NCBI GenBank assembly: GCA_948829205.1
Contig: CAQLOA010000019.1
Coordinates: forward strand, 1-7,097
Reading direction: 5' to 3'
From: an uncultured Eggerthellaceae bacterium
GTDB lineage: Bacteria > Actinomycetota > Coriobacteriia > Coriobacteriales > Eggerthellaceae
Length of the DNA stretch: 7,097 bases
A program made the translations under genes and the position numbers. Every line of letters begins with the position of its first letter. Positions within the stretch are counted from its first letter, which is position 1. The notes below the pieces were generated by a model. The model saw nothing but the letters and a program-made list of their open reading frames with translations. It had not been told where the DNA came from and searched no databases. Shown one piece after another: positions 5,880 to 7,097 of this stretch.

Positions 5880-7097
5880 CTAGCTGTAGTTGGTGTTGAT
5901 GAAGAGCGGGGCGCTTGCAACGGCGCCCCTGTACGAGATCTCGCCGATGATGACCACGTGCTGGCCGTTGTGGTAGCTGCCTGCGCTCGCGCCCAGCTCG
6001 AAGTAGTCGGTCACGTACGTCCTGCCGTCCAGCACCACCCTGTAACGCGCGTCGGTCTTCAGCAGTATGGCGCCGGAGTTGTCGAAGTGTATGGTTCCGG
6101 GGACCTCGACCAAGTCGCCGGTGAAGCACACCAGCCCCATGGTGGCGCCGTCGCCGGTGCTTCCCGAGTTGCCGGAGTTCGTGCCGCCCGATGAGTCGTT
6201 GGACGGCGGGACAGGCTCGGGGGTGACGGTTTCGGCGGGAGGGTTGTCGCCAGACGCGGGGGGCTCTTCGGCCGCAGGCACCTCGACGTCGCCGGAAAGG
6301 GACGTGATCTTGACGTTCCATCCGTCCGTGTCGCTCCAGGTGATGTCGGCGTTTGCCGTGCACGTCTTGGTGGAATCGCCTTCGGTCTTCGTCGTGGTGA
6401 ACACGGCGGTTCCGCCCTTCGCGGTCAGGTTGGACGTGGCGGTGGTCTGGCCGCCCACGTACATTTCGGCCACCTTGGCGTCGTACGTCTTCAGTATGTT
6501 CAGGAAGTTCTCGGTGATGGCGTCGATGTCGGCCGGCCCTTCGGGCTTTGCCGAGACGGAGCCCTGGCGGACGCTTCCGGCCTTCCACTCCTTGGCCTGC
6601 TTGTCGTAGTCCATGCGCATGGTCAGCGGCTGCGTGACGGAAAGCGAGTCGTTCTCGTAGGAGGCTTCCGCCGTGGCCTCGCAATAGGCCTCGGTCGATC
6701 CGTTCGACTTGCTGTACTGGACTTCGCCGGCCCTGTAGCCCGTTATGTCTCCGAGGTCGAGGCCGCTGTCGTCGACGTAGGCGAAGGTGGAGAGGTCGGG
6801 TTCGGGGATCGTGGCGTCGTCGAAGGCCTCCTCGACGGCCGCAGTCGACGGCCGGTCGACCTGCAGCTGTTCCTCGAAGAGCCCGAACGGCTTGAATATC
6901 ACCAGCACGAGGGTTGCCCCGAGCAGCAGGATGGCGACGATGGCCGCGATGACCCCTACGCGCAGAAGGTTGCTATGGCCGCCTTGCTGACGCTGCGTCG
7001 GCGTGCGTGAGCCCGTCACCTGCCCGACGGGCTGCGCGGGCATCATGGGAAGCTGGGCCGTGGGCTGCACCACCTGATAGGGCTGCTGCGGCACCTG
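5880..7097 (-). CDS. Single-pass membrane protein with Gln/Pro-rich N-region and duplicated extracytoplasmic domain (5' partial)
   Basis: I do not recognise this as a named gene. The frame is open to the right edge: the codon before the GTG at 7094 is CAG (Gln) and continues the same Gln/Pro-rich composition, so the true start lies outside. Numbering from that GTG, residues 1-42 are Gln/Pro-rich, 44-67 form one transmembrane helix, and the rest should face outward. Two segments (about 83-185 and 188-268) share a pattern of a short helix, then beta-strands, with a CxA motif (CEATA at 138-142, CTANA at 245-249) followed by a strand containing Trp, suggesting an internal duplication like tandem cystatin/NTF2-like domains. 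Residues 270-318 are a Pro/Glu then Ser/Gly linker. Residues 320-404 look like a small beta-barrel (GTIHF, NGQHVVIIGEI), perhaps OB-like. In Gram-positive relatives such proteins often begin with a zinc ribbon, which would lie upstream. A cell-envelope role is only a guess. Confidence 0.8.
   Translation of the reverse strand, partial: QVPQQPYQVVQPTAQLPMMPAQPVGQVTGSRTPTQRQQGGHSNLLRVGVIAAIVAILLLGATLVLVIFKPFGLFEEQLQVDRPSTAAVEEAFDDATIPEPDLSTFAYVDDSGLDLGDITGYRAGEVQYSKSNGSTEAYCEATAEASYENDSLSVTQPLTMRMDYDKQAKEWKAGSVRQGSVSAKPEGPADIDAITENFLNILKTYDAKVAEMYVGGQTTATSNLTAKGGTAVFTTTKTEGDSTKTCTANADITWSDTDGWNVKITSLSGDVEVPAAEEPPASGDNPPAETVTPEPVPPSNDSSGGTNSGNSGSTGDGATMGLVCFTGDLVEVPGTIHFDNSGAILLKTDARYRVVLDGRTYVTDYFELGASAGSYHNGQHVVIIGEISYRGAVASAPLFINTNYS

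Noticed and set aside
5866..5880. GGCGC/GCGCC hairpin as a terminator of the partial membrane-protein gene
   Set aside because: The stem is perfect but only 5 bp and has no following T-run.
5804..5920. Upstream extension of the aminopeptidase by 39 codons
   Set aside because: It is Arg/Pro/Thr-rich, overlaps the end of the preceding gene and lies before a complete SEC-C motif. AAGGG supports the ATG at 5803.

Overview
The window is a GC-rich bacterial segment in which every supported gene lies on the minus strand. Codons end mostly in G or C. The combination of a Tat-exported molybdopterin oxidoreductase operon and a methionine aminopeptidase with an N-terminal SEC-C zinc motif suggests an anaerobic actinobacterium of the Eggerthellaceae type (Eggerthella, Gordonibacter, Adlercreutzia, Slackia). 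That placement is inferred from gene content and style; no rRNA or other marker is present.

Read in the direction of transcription (high to low coordinates), the window opens with a gene truncated at the right edge (5880-7097). It encodes a single-pass membrane protein with a Gln/Pro-rich cytoplasmic segment, an apparently duplicated extracytoplasmic domain, a disordered linker and a compact beta-rich C-terminal domain. After 76 bases comes a type I methionine aminopeptidase with a SEC-C zinc motif (4919-5803). A 224-base intergenic region (4695-4918) follows. It holds a REP-like imperfect inverted repeat just after the aminopeptidase stop, a pair of 8-bp operator-like direct repeats 22 bp apart, a -10-like element with no good -35, and a leader with a potential hairpin.

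This region precedes a tight three-gene operon for a membrane-bound respiratory molybdoenzyme: catalytic alpha subunit (1968-4694), four-cluster iron-sulfur beta subunit (1245-1964) and NrfD/PsrC-type membrane anchor (82-1242). The genes are 3 and 2 bases apart. The inferred electron path is menaquinol, anchor, the Fe-S chain of beta, the Fe-S cluster of alpha, the molybdenum site, then an external acceptor on the outer face of the membrane. The acceptor cannot be read from sequence; DMSO-like S- or N-oxides are the default guess.

The most notable point is the mosaic composition of this complex. The alpha subunit resembles the NarG/SerA (type II) branch around the Fe-S and molybdenum sites, including a candidate Asp molybdenum ligand, but has Cys where that branch has His as first Fe-S ligand. 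The beta subunit lacks the Trp substitution typical of NarH, and the anchor is NrfD-like rather than a cytochrome b. I found no mobile element, CRISPR array, tRNA or rRNA.
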